A stretch of DNA of 46,572 nucleotides, taken from the NCBI RefSeq assembly GCF_014202995.1, contig NZ_JACHIA010000031.1, positions 1 to 46,572 of the forward strand, in the 5' to 3' direction. Positions 8,735 to 17,266 of the stretch are shown in pieces (position 1 is the first letter of the stretch; each line of letters starts with the position of its first letter). The position numbers and the translations under genes are program-made. The stretch comes from Longimicrobium terrae. GTDB taxonomy: Bacteria > Gemmatimonadota > Gemmatimonadetes > Longimicrobiales > Longimicrobiaceae. Below the pieces are notes generated by a model. It was given only the letters and a program-made list of their open reading frames with translations, had not been told where the DNA came from and made no database searches.

Positions 8735-8968
8735 TCAGGCCGCCTGCTCGATGCGCTTCACGAGATCGTCGTCGGACAGGTCATCAGACCAGCCGGCGGG
8801 AAGCTCCATCTCCACCGTCTGCGCGCCGCCGGTGGGCGTGGCGATCACGCGGTAGTTGTCGGTGCCCTCCACGCGCGCGGCCTCGCTCTTTCCCTCCGGA
8901 TCGAGCCCGGCGTACGCCTCCACGCAGCTCCACGTGGTCCCGTTTCCATCCGTCACCTCACGCGCCAT
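8735..8968 (-). CDS. small hypothetical protein
   Basis: This 77-residue, moderately acidic protein has no signal peptide or membrane segment. It looks like a compact beta-rich fold, with a TTWSCVEAYAGL segment near the N-terminus and a basic/acidic C-terminal helix. I do not recognise the family. GAGGAG seven bases before ATG 8968 decides the start; an upstream in-frame codon at 9028 has no such site. It lies alone between repeat A1 and the flavin-reductase-like gene on the same strand, 130 bases from the latter. Confidence 0.72.
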   Translation of the reverse strand: MAREVTDGNGTTWSCVEAYAGLDPEGKSEAARVEGTDNYRVIATPTGGAQTVEMELPAGWSDDLSDDDLVKRIEQAA

Positions 8969-9098
8969 CCCGCACTCCTCGTCAGCGTTTCCGTGGATCG
9001 TTCCGGCTGCGCCCTGAGCGGGAACCATGCCCGGAGCCCGGCGCCATCGGCACGCGCGGGAGCGAAGACATCCATCCTCCGCGATCAGAAGCGGTTCC

Positions 9099-9623
9099 TC
9101 AGCGGGGGGCGGCGAGCGCGCGGTATTCGCGGTGATAGTACAGCAGCGGATCGGCCTCCTCCCCCGTCACGATCCGCCGCACCCGCCCGATGACCACGCG
9201 GTGGTCGCCGCCCGGGTGCGTTTCCCACACGTCGCACACGAGGGAGACGATCGCGCCGCGCAGCACCGGATCGCCCTCCGTGAAGCGGCCTGGACTGACG
9301 GGCATCCGCTGCGCGAAGTCGCTGGCCACGCGCCGATCGTCCGCTGCGAGCAGGTTGAGGGTGAAGCTCCCCGCTTCCTCCAGCACGTACAGCACGGCCG
9401 CTTCGTTGCCCACGCACGCCAGCACCAGCGGCGGACTGGCGGAGAGCGGCGTGAATGCGGTGAGGGTGATGGCCTCCACCTCGTCGCCGTCGCGCGCGGC
9501 GAGAACGGCCACGCCGCTGGCCCAGCGCGCCACCGCCTCGCGGAAATCAGACGCGCGCACCTCGCCCGCCTCGCCGTCATCATCGTCGCGGGTGCGGATC
9601 GTCGCCTGGATCGGTCGGGTCAT
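9099..9623 (-). CDS. flavin reductase-like protein (FMN-binding split barrel)
   Basis: This 174-residue protein matches flavin reductases of the HpaC/RutF type. The N-terminal SDFREAVARWASGVAVLAA strand-helix is followed by a substrate/FMN segment, AITLTAFTPLSASPPLVLACV. A central SFTLNLLA, the FAQRM helix and a C-terminal HRVVIGRVRRI strand complete the fold. Such proteins supply reduced FMN to a monooxygenase partner, but no partner gene is adjacent, so the partner is unknown. ATG 9623 gives the correct length; the ribosome-binding site is weak. The longer frame extending to 10514 is a shadow of the neighbouring gene. Expression is probably monocistronic, since a strong hairpin separates it from the upstream gene. 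Confidence 0.85.
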   Translation of the reverse strand: MTRPIQATIRTRDDDDGEAGEVRASDFREAVARWASGVAVLAARDGDEVEAITLTAFTPLSASPPLVLACVGNEAAVLYVLEEAGSFTLNLLAADDRRVASDFAQRMPVSPGRFTEGDPVLRGAIVSLVCDVWETHPGGDHRVVIGRVRRIVTGEEADPLLYYHREYRALAAPR

Positions 9624-9748
9624 GCGAATCTTTCGATCGTCGTAGCCGGATGCAGCGGATCGACCGCATCTCCGCAACGTCCGCTCCCAGCGGAAAACCG
9701 GGCGAGGCGGATCGGGCCATCGCCCGGAGAAAGACGGGATGAAACAGA

Positions 9749-9780
9749 GGGGCGGGGCCGGATGATCCCGGCCCCGCCCC
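9749..9780 (-). terminator. strong GC hairpin, terminator of the M30-like lipoprotein gene
   Basis: GGGGCGGGGCCGG (9749-9761) pairs perfectly with its complement (9768-9780), a 13-bp stem. A CTTTT tract follows on the plus side and a short TCTGTTTC tract on the minus side. Position 56 bases past the stop at 9836 suggests it serves that gene. Confidence 0.75.
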
Positions 9781-9835
9781 CTTTTCTTCAGCCCCGCGGA
9801 GAGTGGCGCCGGGCCGCTCTCCGCCGAGCGCGGAA

Positions 9836-12226
9836 CTACTTGGTGCGAACCACGATCAACTGGAACGGCGAGGTCGGCGGCAGGCCGGCGCTGAGCGCCG
9901 TCAGCGTCGCGAAGCCCGCGGACGGAACGCCGAACCGCATGTACGCCGTGCCTCCGCCCCGGCTGTACGACAGCGTCAGCGCGGTGGCGTTGGTCAGCGG
10001 GCGCGCCAGCAGCGGAACTCCGCCCAGACCGCCGTAAATGGAGCGGAAGTTCCAGGACGGCTGCGTGTACTGCGCCGCGATCCCCGTCACCGCGTCGTCC
10101 GCGTACATGGCCCCGACAAAGTCGCGCAGCCACAGGTCCGGATCGGCTCCAATGGCGTTCTGAATGTTCGCCTTGCCGGTGAGGGTCGTGTTCACCAGCG
10201 ACTGCCAGAACGCGGCGTCGCTTCCGTTCACCCGGTCCGACGCGTACCGCAGGAACGCCCAGTTCACACCCCGGAAGGCGGGGGAAGCCGGGCTGGTCGT
10301 CTTGAATGCCCCGCTCGTGTCGGGGCGCTGCAGCCAGGAGCGCAGGTTGCCGAAATTCCCGTTGGCGTACGTGTTGAACGCCGCCACCCGCCGCGAGGCG
10401 TTCGGCCCCGTCGTCAGGTTGCTCAGGTTGATGTTCTGCCGCGGAGCCAGGCCGACCGCGGTCCGGTAGAACATCAACTCCTCCGCCGCCTGCGACATTC
10501 CTTCGTCCAGCCACGCCTCCTCGAACGGCGCGCCGGCCGTCAGACGGCGGGAGGCGTTGATCAGGTGCTGCAGTTCATGCCCCGCGGTGCGGGTGACGTT
10601 GCCACGGACGAACGACACCGTGCGCACGTTGCTGTTCACCGCGCCGGTCGGGTCCGGCACCAGCATGTACAGGATCTCTCCCTGGTTGCTGAGCGCGCAG
10701 TCACCCGTCCCGAACAGGTCGCGGTTGGTGAAGTACCCGTTCGTGACCTGGCTGCTGGCCGGCGGGCTCAGTTCGTTCACGGCGCGCGTGAAGAACAGAA
10801 CGACGCGGCTGTTGTTGTCCATGTCCGTCGGCGCGCCGAAGTTGGCCACATCAACCGAGTAGGCGATGCTGTCGAACTCCAGCGCGATGGAATCGTACTG
10901 CGCCGTCGTGAATCCGCCGGCCGGGTTGGCCGTGTCGCCCACGATGATGGCGCGCTGAGAGACGCTGCGCACACGTCCCACGCGGACGTCGGGCGTGCCG
11001 CTGCAGCCCTGGACCGCGTTCAGGTTCCACAGGTCGCCCACGGCGGGTACCCCGGGGGTGATGGTGCGCCGCGCGCCGGAAGCCGCGCGATTGCGCACCA
11101 GCGCGGTGCGGCCCGCCAGATCACGCTTTTCCGCGGCCAGTCGCGCCACGTGCCCGTCATCGTTCGCCGCAAGGGCCGCGTTGCCGCCGCCCAGCGTGAT
11201 CCCGCCCGTGGGGATGATGTTGGGCGACGGCGGGCCGGTGACGGCCTGAATCCCCGTTCCGGTCACCGACAGCGCCAGCGACGACGCGGTCGACAGGTTC
11301 ACCGGCATGTACGTGTACTCGGCCGTGCTCGCCTGGCCGCCGAAGCAGACGCGGGACGCGGACGGCATGGACGCCGTGTACACGCCGCCCACCGGCAGGT
11401 CGGGGCACACGTCAATGGTGTCGGCGCCGATGCGGATGCCCGCCGTGGCCGTCAGGATCACGCGGCCCGGCGCAACCGCCGTCAGCGTTCCGGACGCATC
11501 CACCGTGGCGACGGCGGAATCGGAGGTCATCCAGCTGATGGGAGTGTCGACGACGTTGCCCACGACATCGCGCACCACACCCGTAAACGACTGCGTGGTG
11601 CCGGTGAGCTGGAACGGGTTTCCGGCGCTCAGCTCCACGTAGCCGTCCGGACGCGGCACCTTGGCGGCCACGTACAGCTTGAGGCCGATCTGGTCCACAC
11701 CGGGCGTAAAGACCAGCTGCCAGCGCCTGGTGATGGTCGACGTCTCGTTGGGCTCCAGGATCTCGTCGTACTGGTAGTAGTCCTGTCCCAGTCCGGTGTA
11801 CTCCGCCTGCCCGTCGGCGTTGGCCACCGACACGCTTCCCGTTCCCTGCCGCACAAAGGGCGGGATGTGGAAGAAGACGCGCACGGCGGCGCTGTCCAGC
11901 GTGATGCCGTCCGTGGTGCCCAGCGCCTGCGGAATCAGGTTCTGGACGTTGACGTCAAAGGCGAACGTGTCCGCCGTCATGGTGATGTTGCTGGAAATCA
12001 GGCGCACGTACACGCCCTGGTTTCCGGCGATGACCTTGGACGGGCCGCCCGCGGCGACCTCGCTGCAGGTGACGCTGCGCGACGAGAGCGTGGCGATGCA
12101 GTTCATCTCCACGAGCGGCTGGAGCCCCGGATTTTCCGGCGCCAGCGGCTGACCCGTTTCCGAGCAGGCGGCCAGAACGGCAAGCGCGAGCGCCGCGGCG
12201 CCCCGTGCAAACAGATTTGTTTTCAT
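9836..12226 (-). CDS. secreted lipoprotein with Ig-like domain and M30-type zincin peptidase domain
   Basis: This 796-residue protein has a lipoprotein signal with lipobox LAVLAAC and Cys21 as the acylated residue, so it is exported and membrane-anchored. Residues 60-215 look beta-rich; about 215-290 match a bacterial Ig-like (BIG2) repeat, with SWMTSDSAVATVDASGTLTAV. From about 380 a peptidase-like domain begins. The zinc motif HELQH at 550-554 and downstream Glu575 in WLDEGMS match hyicolysin-like M30 and related gluzincin-like families. It probably cleaves extracellular protein. No Shine-Dalgarno site is seen before ATG 12226, but the signal peptide supports this start. The upstream region has the perfect 6-6-6 inverted repeat TGGCAT-TGACTT-ATGCCA at 12349-12366. 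Confidence 0.85.
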   Translation of the reverse strand: MKTNLFARGAAALALAVLAACSETGQPLAPENPGLQPLVEMNCIATLSSRSVTCSEVAAGGPSKVIAGNQGVYVRLISSNITMTADTFAFDVNVQNLIPQALGTTDGITLDSAAVRVFFHIPPFVRQGTGSVSVANADGQAEYTGLGQDYYQYDEILEPNETSTITRRWQLVFTPGVDQIGLKLYVAAKVPRPDGYVELSAGNPFQLTGTTQSFTGVVRDVVGNVVDTPISWMTSDSAVATVDASGTLTAVAPGRVILTATAGIRIGADTIDVCPDLPVGGVYTASMPSASRVCFGGQASTAEYTYMPVNLSTASSLALSVTGTGIQAVTGPPSPNIIPTGGITLGGGNAALAANDDGHVARLAAEKRDLAGRTALVRNRAASGARRTITPGVPAVGDLWNLNAVQGCSGTPDVRVGRVRSVSQRAIIVGDTANPAGGFTTAQYDSIALEFDSIAYSVDVANFGAPTDMDNNSRVVLFFTRAVNELSPPASSQVTNGYFTNRDLFGTGDCALSNQGEILYMLVPDPTGAVNSNVRTVSFVRGNVTRTAGHELQHLINASRRLTAGAPFEEAWLDEGMSQAAEELMFYRTAVGLAPRQNINLSNLTTGPNASRRVAAFNTYANGNFGNLRSWLQRPDTSGAFKTTSPASPAFRGVNWAFLRYASDRVNGSDAAFWQSLVNTTLTGKANIQNAIGADPDLWLRDFVGAMYADDAVTGIAAQYTQPSWNFRSIYGGLGGVPLLARPLTNATALTLSYSRGGGTAYMRFGVPSAGFATLTALSAGLPPTSPFQLIVVRTK

Positions 12227-12348
12227 GATCTACTGGGAGGGAAGCGCGAAGCACGCAGAGGAAGGGTCGGCAAACTGCGACGCATCAAGTTACAGGCAAC
12301 CGGCCCGCTCGTACAGAGATTCGGCGCACCTTCGCGTAAGCCGATATC

Positions 12349-12366
12349 TGGCATTGACTTATGCCA
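12349..12366 (+). promoter_or_regulatory. operator-like inverted repeat upstream of the peptidase lipoprotein
   Basis: TGGCAT-TGACTT-ATGCCA is a perfect six-base inverted repeat with six-base spacer, 123 bases before the lipoprotein start and the only such structure in the gap. The binding protein is unknown. The rest of 12227-12610 shows no gene. Confidence 0.4.
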
Positions 12367-12457
12367 CTCTCCCCCGGATCGCCGTCTCGCCGCGCGGGCA
12401 CGCCTGCGCGGGCAGGTTGCGGCGTCCCGTGCCGAATGCATGGCGCATCCAGCAGCG

Positions 12458-12490
12458 AAGCGGCCGGCGGAAATCATCCACCGGCCGCTT
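12458..12490 (-). terminator. terminator-like hairpin after the lipase-VWA gene
   Basis: AAGCGGCCGG (12458-12467) pairs with CCGGCCGCTT (12481-12490). The T tract is short. Stem and loop closely resemble the terminator at 15514-15544, including the shared GGAAATCATCC loop region, so both seem to come from one terminator family. Confidence 0.5.
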
Positions 12491-12610
12491 CCCTTCATCC
12501 ACCTCGAGTTCCATCAACCGCGCCTTCCATCCGCCGCGGCACAGGCCCCCGCGGCCGGTCGCGGGACCTGCGCCCGCGCACCCGGCCCGAACCGCGTGAC
12601 GGCGGGTCGC

Positions 12611-15283
12611 TCAGCGTGGAGCCCGCGCCAGGCTGGGATCGATGTCGTAGCTGATCAGCCCCGGCGCGATCTCGGCCACCGCGCCGCCCACGGTGACGCG
12701 GATGCGCGGCCGGTGCGCCGCGCGCAGGTCGGTGGTGGAGGTAAAGGTGAGGCGGACGGTCTGGGCGATGCGCTCCGCGATCCCCAGTGTGAGAAGGTTC
12801 ACGGAGCCGTTGGCGGGAAGCACGAGCTTGCTTCCGCCCGTTCCGTCCGCGAGCAGCCACGGGTCCACCCCGCCCCCGCTGGTTCGCGTGGAGGCGGCGG
12901 TGGGAGCCACCACCTGGATGGTGGAGGTGGAGCCCACCAGGTCCACGATGGAGCGGATGGTCTGGTCGGTGCAGCGGCCCGCGCCGTTGCAGGTGTCCCC
13001 CGCGTGGTGCATGCTGATGTCGGTGATCACGATGTACACGCGGGCCGCGCCGGGGCGCCACGACATGCGCTCGTGGGCGTACTTGATGGCCTCCAGCCCG
13101 TTCTCCGGCCCGTCGCACCCGCCCGTGGCCGTCCACGAAGCGCGCACGTGATCCAGAAAGGCATTGGGCGCGGCCAGGTCCAGCGCCGGCCCCAGCCGTT
13201 CGCAGGTGCCCATTCCCGGGTGCGTGACGATGGTCCCCCCTCCCGAGAATCCCACCGAACCCAGCCGCACGTTCAGCCCCCGGTCGCGCAGGTCCGCGGC
13301 AAAGGCCAGAACGCTGTTGCGTACGCCCGTGATGGCGCCGCTCATGGACCCGGACAGGTCCTGGATGAACACCACGTCCACCCCCACGTTGCCCTCGCTG
13401 GTGGTGATGTCGAAGAACTTCAGGCAGTCGTTTTCGACGATGGTAAAGTTGTCCTTGGTGAGCCCGGCGACCGGTTTTCCGTCGATGACGATGGGGTTGA
13501 GCACCACGTCGATGCGCCCGCTGTCCTGCCGGGCCACGCTGCCGGAAAGCGGAAAGGCGTTCGCCGCCACGGGTGCCGGCGGCGTGCCGGGAACGCAGCG
13601 CGCCACCTGCCGCAGCATGAAGCGCACGCGGGTGGCGGCCGTCCCCGCCGTCAGATCGTTGTGGTCCTCGCCCGTCATCAGGTGCTGCACCCCGGTCCAG
13701 GCGGGAATCGCGCTCGCCACCGGCACCACGGCGTCCGTGCGGCGGTCCGCCACCCCAAGCTCCTCCAGCAGCCCGGTGAGCATGCAGCGGCTCAGCGTCA
13801 GTCCGGGCGGAAGCACGCCGATGGATGCGTCGCCGGCCAGCGTCAGGACGCGCGTGCCGTGTTCCGTGTGGCCGCGCAGGCTGGTGATGAACGGTCCGCC
13901 GGGGCTCAGGTCCGCCATCCCCGGCGTGGTGGCGAAGCGGTCTCCCAGGCGGGCGAGCCCGGACCCGCAGCGCGACGGCATGCTGCGCACGTCCGCCAGC
14001 GGGCTCCCCTCGTGCGGAGTGCCCAGCGTGATGAGGGCGCGCACCGCGTCGCCGCCGTGCCCGGCCAGGTATCCGCGCCCCACCAGGCCGCCCATGCTGT
14101 GGCCCACCAGCACCACGCCGCCCGTCCGCCAGCCCCGTGCTTCGATCTGCTGGTGCAGGTACTCGCTGGCCACCCCCACCGGCTGAAAGGTGGGGTAGCG
14201 CAGCACGTAGACGGAGTACCGCGAGGCCAGATCGGGAGTGGAGTTCACCTGCGTGATGAAGTCGCCGAACGTTTCCGTTTCCGGGTGGAACCGGTTGAAC
14301 GAGGCGCAGTCCAGCCGGTCCGGCTGCCAGCCGTGGATGACGATGAGCGGAATGCGCCCGCCGCCTTCCGTGCTGCCGGGAGCCAGCGTGAGCCTGCGCG
14401 TGTCCCCCGCCGTGCACTCGGCGTCACGGTAGAAGGCCGCCAGCGGCAGGCGCGAACCCGCGGGCACCGACGCCGTTCCGCGCACCGCCGAGCCGCTGCG
14501 GCCCGTCGTGGGGTCCGTCCACGTGGTGCACTCGGACTGCGCGTAGATGAACACCGGGTCGCTTCCCGCCTCCGGGTCCACGCGAAAGGCGAGCTGCACG
14601 GACGATCCCGTGCACGTAGGAACCCGCTGCCACACCGTCACCGGCACCAGCGGCCCCGATCCCGCCACGGCGAACCGCGCGCGCGATCCGGAAGGAGCCG
14701 GTGCGTCCGCGGTGCCCGCGGTGATGACCACGGGGGTGCCGAGCACGCTCAACTCCCCGAACCCGGTCCCCGGCGCCTCCGCCAGCCCCACGCGGACCGG
14801 CGTGGCCAGCGCGGAGGCGTCCACCATCACGTAGGTGCCGGACGCCACGCCGACGGTGTCGCGCGTCCCCGCCGCGATGGTCACCGTGCTGTCCCGGACC
14901 GCGCGCAGTGACACGTCCAGCGTCACGTCCGCCTTCAACTCCACCGTGCGCTCCGCCGGGGTGGCCTCGTACCCGAACGGCGGCAGCAGACGCATCCGGT
15001 AGTCGCCCGGCTTGAGCCCGGTGTAGCTGAAGCGCCCCTCCGCGTCCGTGATCACGTCCGCCGGGGCGGCGCCGGAGCCCGCCAGGTGCACGGACACATC
15101 CGGCACCGGGCGGCCCTCCTGCGTGCGCACGGTTCCGGAAAAGCTGACCTGCGACGGCCCCCTGGGCGAAACCGGCCCGTCGTCGCATCCGGCGATCAGC
15201 AGCGCCGCCGCGATCATCGCGGCCGCCCGCCATCCCCGCCGGAGTCCCCGCGTCCCGCCCTCCCGCAACATCGATTGTCTCAT
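12611..15283 (-). CDS. lipoprotein with carboxypeptidase-regulatory, lipase-like and VWA domains
   Basis: This 890-residue protein starts with a lipoprotein signal (lipobox LLIAGC, Cys33). At about 45-120 there is a carboxypeptidase regulatory-like beta-sandwich (RFSYTGLKPGDYRM). A linker region follows, then an alpha/beta hydrolase domain: oxyanion strand IPLIVIHGWQ and nucleophile elbow GHSMGG with Ser396. From about 590 an invasin-like strand leads into a von Willebrand factor A domain whose MIDAS motif DLSGSMS has Asp642, Ser644 and Ser646. GGGAGG seven bases before ATG 15283 sets the start and excludes a longer frame. It would sit on the outer surface, acting on lipid or ester substrates while binding a partner through VWA. 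The combination is unusual and the substrate unknown. It lies just upstream of the peptidase lipoprotein on the same strand but 384 bases apart. Confidence 0.85.
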   Translation of the reverse strand: MRQSMLREGGTRGLRRGWRAAAMIAAALLIAGCDDGPVSPRGPSQVSFSGTVRTQEGRPVPDVSVHLAGSGAAPADVITDAEGRFSYTGLKPGDYRMRLLPPFGYEATPAERTVELKADVTLDVSLRAVRDSTVTIAAGTRDTVGVASGTYVMVDASALATPVRVGLAEAPGTGFGELSVLGTPVVITAGTADAPAPSGSRARFAVAGSGPLVPVTVWQRVPTCTGSSVQLAFRVDPEAGSDPVFIYAQSECTTWTDPTTGRSGSAVRGTASVPAGSRLPLAAFYRDAECTAGDTRRLTLAPGSTEGGGRIPLIVIHGWQPDRLDCASFNRFHPETETFGDFITQVNSTPDLASRYSVYVLRYPTFQPVGVASEYLHQQIEARGWRTGGVVLVGHSMGGLVGRGYLAGHGGDAVRALITLGTPHEGSPLADVRSMPSRCGSGLARLGDRFATTPGMADLSPGGPFITSLRGHTEHGTRVLTLAGDASIGVLPPGLTLSRCMLTGLLEELGVADRRTDAVVPVASAIPAWTGVQHLMTGEDHNDLTAGTAATRVRFMLRQVARCVPGTPPAPVAANAFPLSGSVARQDSGRIDVVLNPIVIDGKPVAGLTKDNFTIVENDCLKFFDITTSEGNVGVDVVFIQDLSGSMSGAITGVRNSVLAFAADLRDRGLNVRLGSVGFSGGGTIVTHPGMGTCERLGPALDLAAPNAFLDHVRASWTATGGCDGPENGLEAIKYAHERMSWRPGAARVYIVITDISMHHAGDTCNGAGRCTDQTIRSIVDLVGSTSTIQVVAPTAASTRTSGGGVDPWLLADGTGGSKLVLPANGSVNLLTLGIAERIAQTVRLTFTSTTDLRAAHRPRIRVTVGGAVAEIAPGLISYDIDPSLARAPR

Positions 15284-15513
15284 CAGTGCCTCCCCATGAA
15301 TGTACCTCGCGCGGGCGGGGCCAACCGGCCACGCCCGTCCTGCCCCGCGCCGGCACGGCCACGCAAGGCCGGTACCCACAAAATGTCACTTCAGATGCTA
15401 TGGATTTTGATCGTGGAGCCCGGCGAGCTGTCCGCATCGCGCCGCGACAGAGACAGGCGTGTCTCACCACCTGCCATGGAGGAGGGACCGCGATCGCGGA
15501 ATTCGCACCCGCG

Positions 15514-15544
15514 AAAACGGCCGACGGAAATCATCCGCCGGCCG
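15514..15544 (-). terminator. intrinsic terminator after agmatinase
   Basis: On the minus strand, CGGCCGGCGGA pairs with TCCGTCGGCCG (one wobble-type position), followed directly by TTTTCG. It lies 29 bases after the speB stop. The gap 15284-15513 shows no gene. Confidence 0.85.
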
Positions 15545-15572
15545 CTCCGTTTTCATCCACCGCGAATGCGGA

Positions 15573-16511
15573 TCAGCCGCGGTTCGCGGCGAGGGTGCGG
15601 TAGGCCACCATCTTGTGCACCAGCTTGGCGACCACGAAGTCCGGCGCCGCGTTGCCGCCGATGGGCGCAAGCTCCACCACGTCCGCGCCGACCACGTTCC
15701 TGGTCTCGAACACGCGGCGCAGCAGCTTCATGGTGGGATACCAGGTGATGCCGCCCGGCTCCGGCGTGCCAGTGGCCGGCATCAGCGAGGGATCGAAGTA
15801 GTCCACGTCAAAGGTGATGAACACGTCGTCGCCCAGCGCGGCCAGGGCGCGTTCGATCCACGCCTCGTTGTCCCACATCTCGTCGGCGAAGATCGTGGTG
15901 ATGTTCCCTTCGCGTTCGCGGATCAGCGCCCGTTCCTCGCTGGTGATGGCGCGGATCCCCACCTGAACCAGGTCGCAGGTGTCGATGATGCGCGCCATGA
16001 CCGCGGCGTGCGAGTACGCCGAGCCCTCGTATTCCATGCGCAGGTCGCCGTGCGCGTCGAACTGCAGGACGGAAAGCTTGCGCCCCTCCGGCTGCCGCGC
16101 CGCGTACGCCAGCACCGGCGCGCTGGTGATGCTGTGCTCGCCGCCCAGCCCAATGACGAAGCGGTCGCCGGCTTCCCGCAGGATGGCGTCGTACGCTTCG
16201 CGCAGTTCGGCGACGGCGGCTTCGGGGCCGGCGCTGGTCAGGTGCAGCGCGGGAAGCGTGCACACGCCGATGGCGGGGCCGGGCTCGGTATCCAGCTCCT
16301 GGTCGTACAGTTCGATGAAGCGGGAAGCCTGGATGATGGCGTCGGGCCCCAGCTTGGTGCCGCCCTGGTACGAGACGGTGGACTCGTACGGGATGGGGAG
16401 GATGACGACGCCGGCCTTTTCCCAGCTGGCGTCATCGCCTTCCAGCCCCAGGAAGTTGCGGGGAAGCTCCCAGGAAAGGTCCTTGAGCGACTCGGGAAGT
16501 TCAGCGGGCAT
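15573..16511 (-). CDS. speB: agmatinase (ureohydrolase family)
   Basis: This 312-residue enzyme hydrolyses agmatine to putrescine and urea in the cytoplasm. The binuclear manganese ligands of the arginase/agmatinase fold are all present: His126 in GGEHS, Asp152/His154/Asp156 in QFDAHGD, and Asp235/Asp237 in FDVDYFDPS. The segment ATGTPEPGG follows, as in agmatinases. GGAG seven bases before ATG 16511 fixes the start. The substrate agmatine would come from the arginine decarboxylase encoded at 20139-22064, making a two-step arginine-to-putrescine route. Formiminoglutamase or guanidinobutyrase activity cannot be excluded from sequence alone. It is monocistronic, with a repeat array upstream and its own terminator. 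Confidence 0.92.
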   Translation of the reverse strand: MPAELPESLKDLSWELPRNFLGLEGDDASWEKAGVVILPIPYESTVSYQGGTKLGPDAIIQASRFIELYDQELDTEPGPAIGVCTLPALHLTSAGPEAAVAELREAYDAILREAGDRFVIGLGGEHSITSAPVLAYAARQPEGRKLSVLQFDAHGDLRMEYEGSAYSHAAVMARIIDTCDLVQVGIRAITSEERALIREREGNITTIFADEMWDNEAWIERALAALGDDVFITFDVDYFDPSLMPATGTPEPGGITWYPTMKLLRRVFETRNVVGADVVELAPIGGNAAPDFVVAKLVHKMVAYRTLAANRG

Positions 16512-16584
16512 CTATCGGCTCCGGTACGCATGATGTGCGGATGGGTCGCGCGGGTCGGGTGCGCGAGGCGGACAATGTGGGGGG

Positions 16585-16637
16585 AGAGTGCGAAAGTGCG
16601 AAAGTGCGAGAGTACGACAGTACGAGAGTGCGAAGGT
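16585..16637 (+). repeat. GTGCGAAA/GTACGAGA short tandem repeat
   Basis: About seven imperfect eight-base units of the form AGTGCGAA or AGTACGAG. They are similar in spirit to the GTGCGTGA arrays at 17317-17354, 30366-30403 and 30992-31056. It begins the repeat array 16585-17355, which contains no gene. Confidence 0.7.
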
Positions 16638-16683
16638 ATAGATGTGCGGGGATGGATGTGGCGTGTGGGGCGGAGTTCGCGGG

Positions 16684-16748
16684 CGGCCCCCACCCGGGCC
16701 GGCACCACCGGCCCACCCTCCCCCAAAAAAGACTGGGGAGGGTTGGGG
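16684..16748 (+). repeat. family A repeat, copy 2
   Basis: Nearly identical to 8470-8534, with one G fewer in the second arm of the second hairpin. Confidence 0.9.
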
Positions 16749-16802
16749 CGGGCAGATGGTTCGGTCCGCGGAGCGTACATCGGCGCGTGGCGAGGCCTCT
16801 TG

Positions 16803-16878
16803 AGCGAATGAATCCGCCGCTCAAACAGCGGGAACCCCCGACACGGCGCTATTCGCGCGCCGTTCGGGGCTTCAACCG
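16803..16878 (+). repeat. dispersed repeat, family E, copy 1
   Basis: The unit has GAATGAATCCGCCGCTC, a short CAGCGG element and an inverted repeat ending in CGTTCGGGGCTTCAAC. Copies at 30753-30824 and 39152-39225 (both inverted) and 42569-42642 (direct) always lie beside a family A copy. Confidence 0.85.
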
Positions 16879-16910
16879 CCCGCCAGCGCCAGAGTCCCCG
16901 GTGTGAGTTC

Positions 16911-16966
16911 CCCCCTCTCCGTGCGTCTGTTTGCATGGGGAGGGGCCGGGGGAGGGGCCTGCGAGG
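16911..16966 (+). repeat. dispersed repeat, family B, copy 1
   Basis: Hairpin CCCCTCTCCGTGC / GCA(C/T)GGGGAGGGG followed by CCGGGGGAGGGGCC. Relatives are at 22479-22540, 34825-34878 (inverted) and 42781-42842. Confidence 0.85.
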
Positions 16967-16996
16967 CCGGCGGACGCGCGCCGATCCCGCCTCCGC

Positions 16997-17062
16997 ACCG
17001 AACGGCTCCCCCTCCCCCGCTTGCGGGGCGAGGGGGCTGGGGGGAGGGGGGAGCCCGCCGCC
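16997..17062 (-). repeat. dispersed repeat, family C, copy 1
   Basis: In this orientation it contains CCCTCGCCCCGCAAGCGGGGGAGGG followed by AGCCGTTCGG. Copies at 30651-30717 and 38971-39037 are on the plus strand. Confidence 0.85.
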
Positions 17063-17095
17063 GCGCCGAACCCTCCGCAGCGCGCGACACTGCCG

Positions 17096-17161
17096 TGTGC
17101 TCCCTCTCCCACATCCGTTCGTGGGAGAGGGTCGTCGTGCGCAGCACGCGGGGTGAGGGCC
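17096..17161 (-). repeat. dispersed repeat, family D, copy 1
   Basis: Contains an 11-bp perfect stem CCCTCTCCCAC / GTGGGAGAGGG and a flank with GCGTGCTGCGCACGACGA. The plus-strand copy is at 30548-30612. Confidence 0.85.
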
Positions 17162-17266
17162 ACACCCTCGGCACGCGCCACCCTTGGCCCCGCGAACAGA
17201 TTCCCCCCCCGCCCATCCGTCCGCCGGAAAAGACCTGTCACGCCCCCATCGCCCATCCACCGAAAG

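Noticed and set aside
12349-12366. Sigma54 promoter before the peptidase lipoprotein
   Set aside because: The minus strand reads TGGCAT...ATGC, but the distance between GG and GC is 11 instead of 10 and no enhancer-binding regulator gene is near.
9803-14911. Very long plus-strand open frame (about 1700 codons)
   Set aside because: It lies antisense to two well-supported lipoprotein genes, is Arg/His/Pro-rich with no coherent domain, and has no ribosome-binding site. It is a high-GC shadow frame.
15086-15748. Plus-strand frames between the VWA lipoprotein and agmatinase
   Set aside because: They overlap the starts and ends of both minus-strand genes and the terminator, and encode only low-complexity Pro/Arg sequence.
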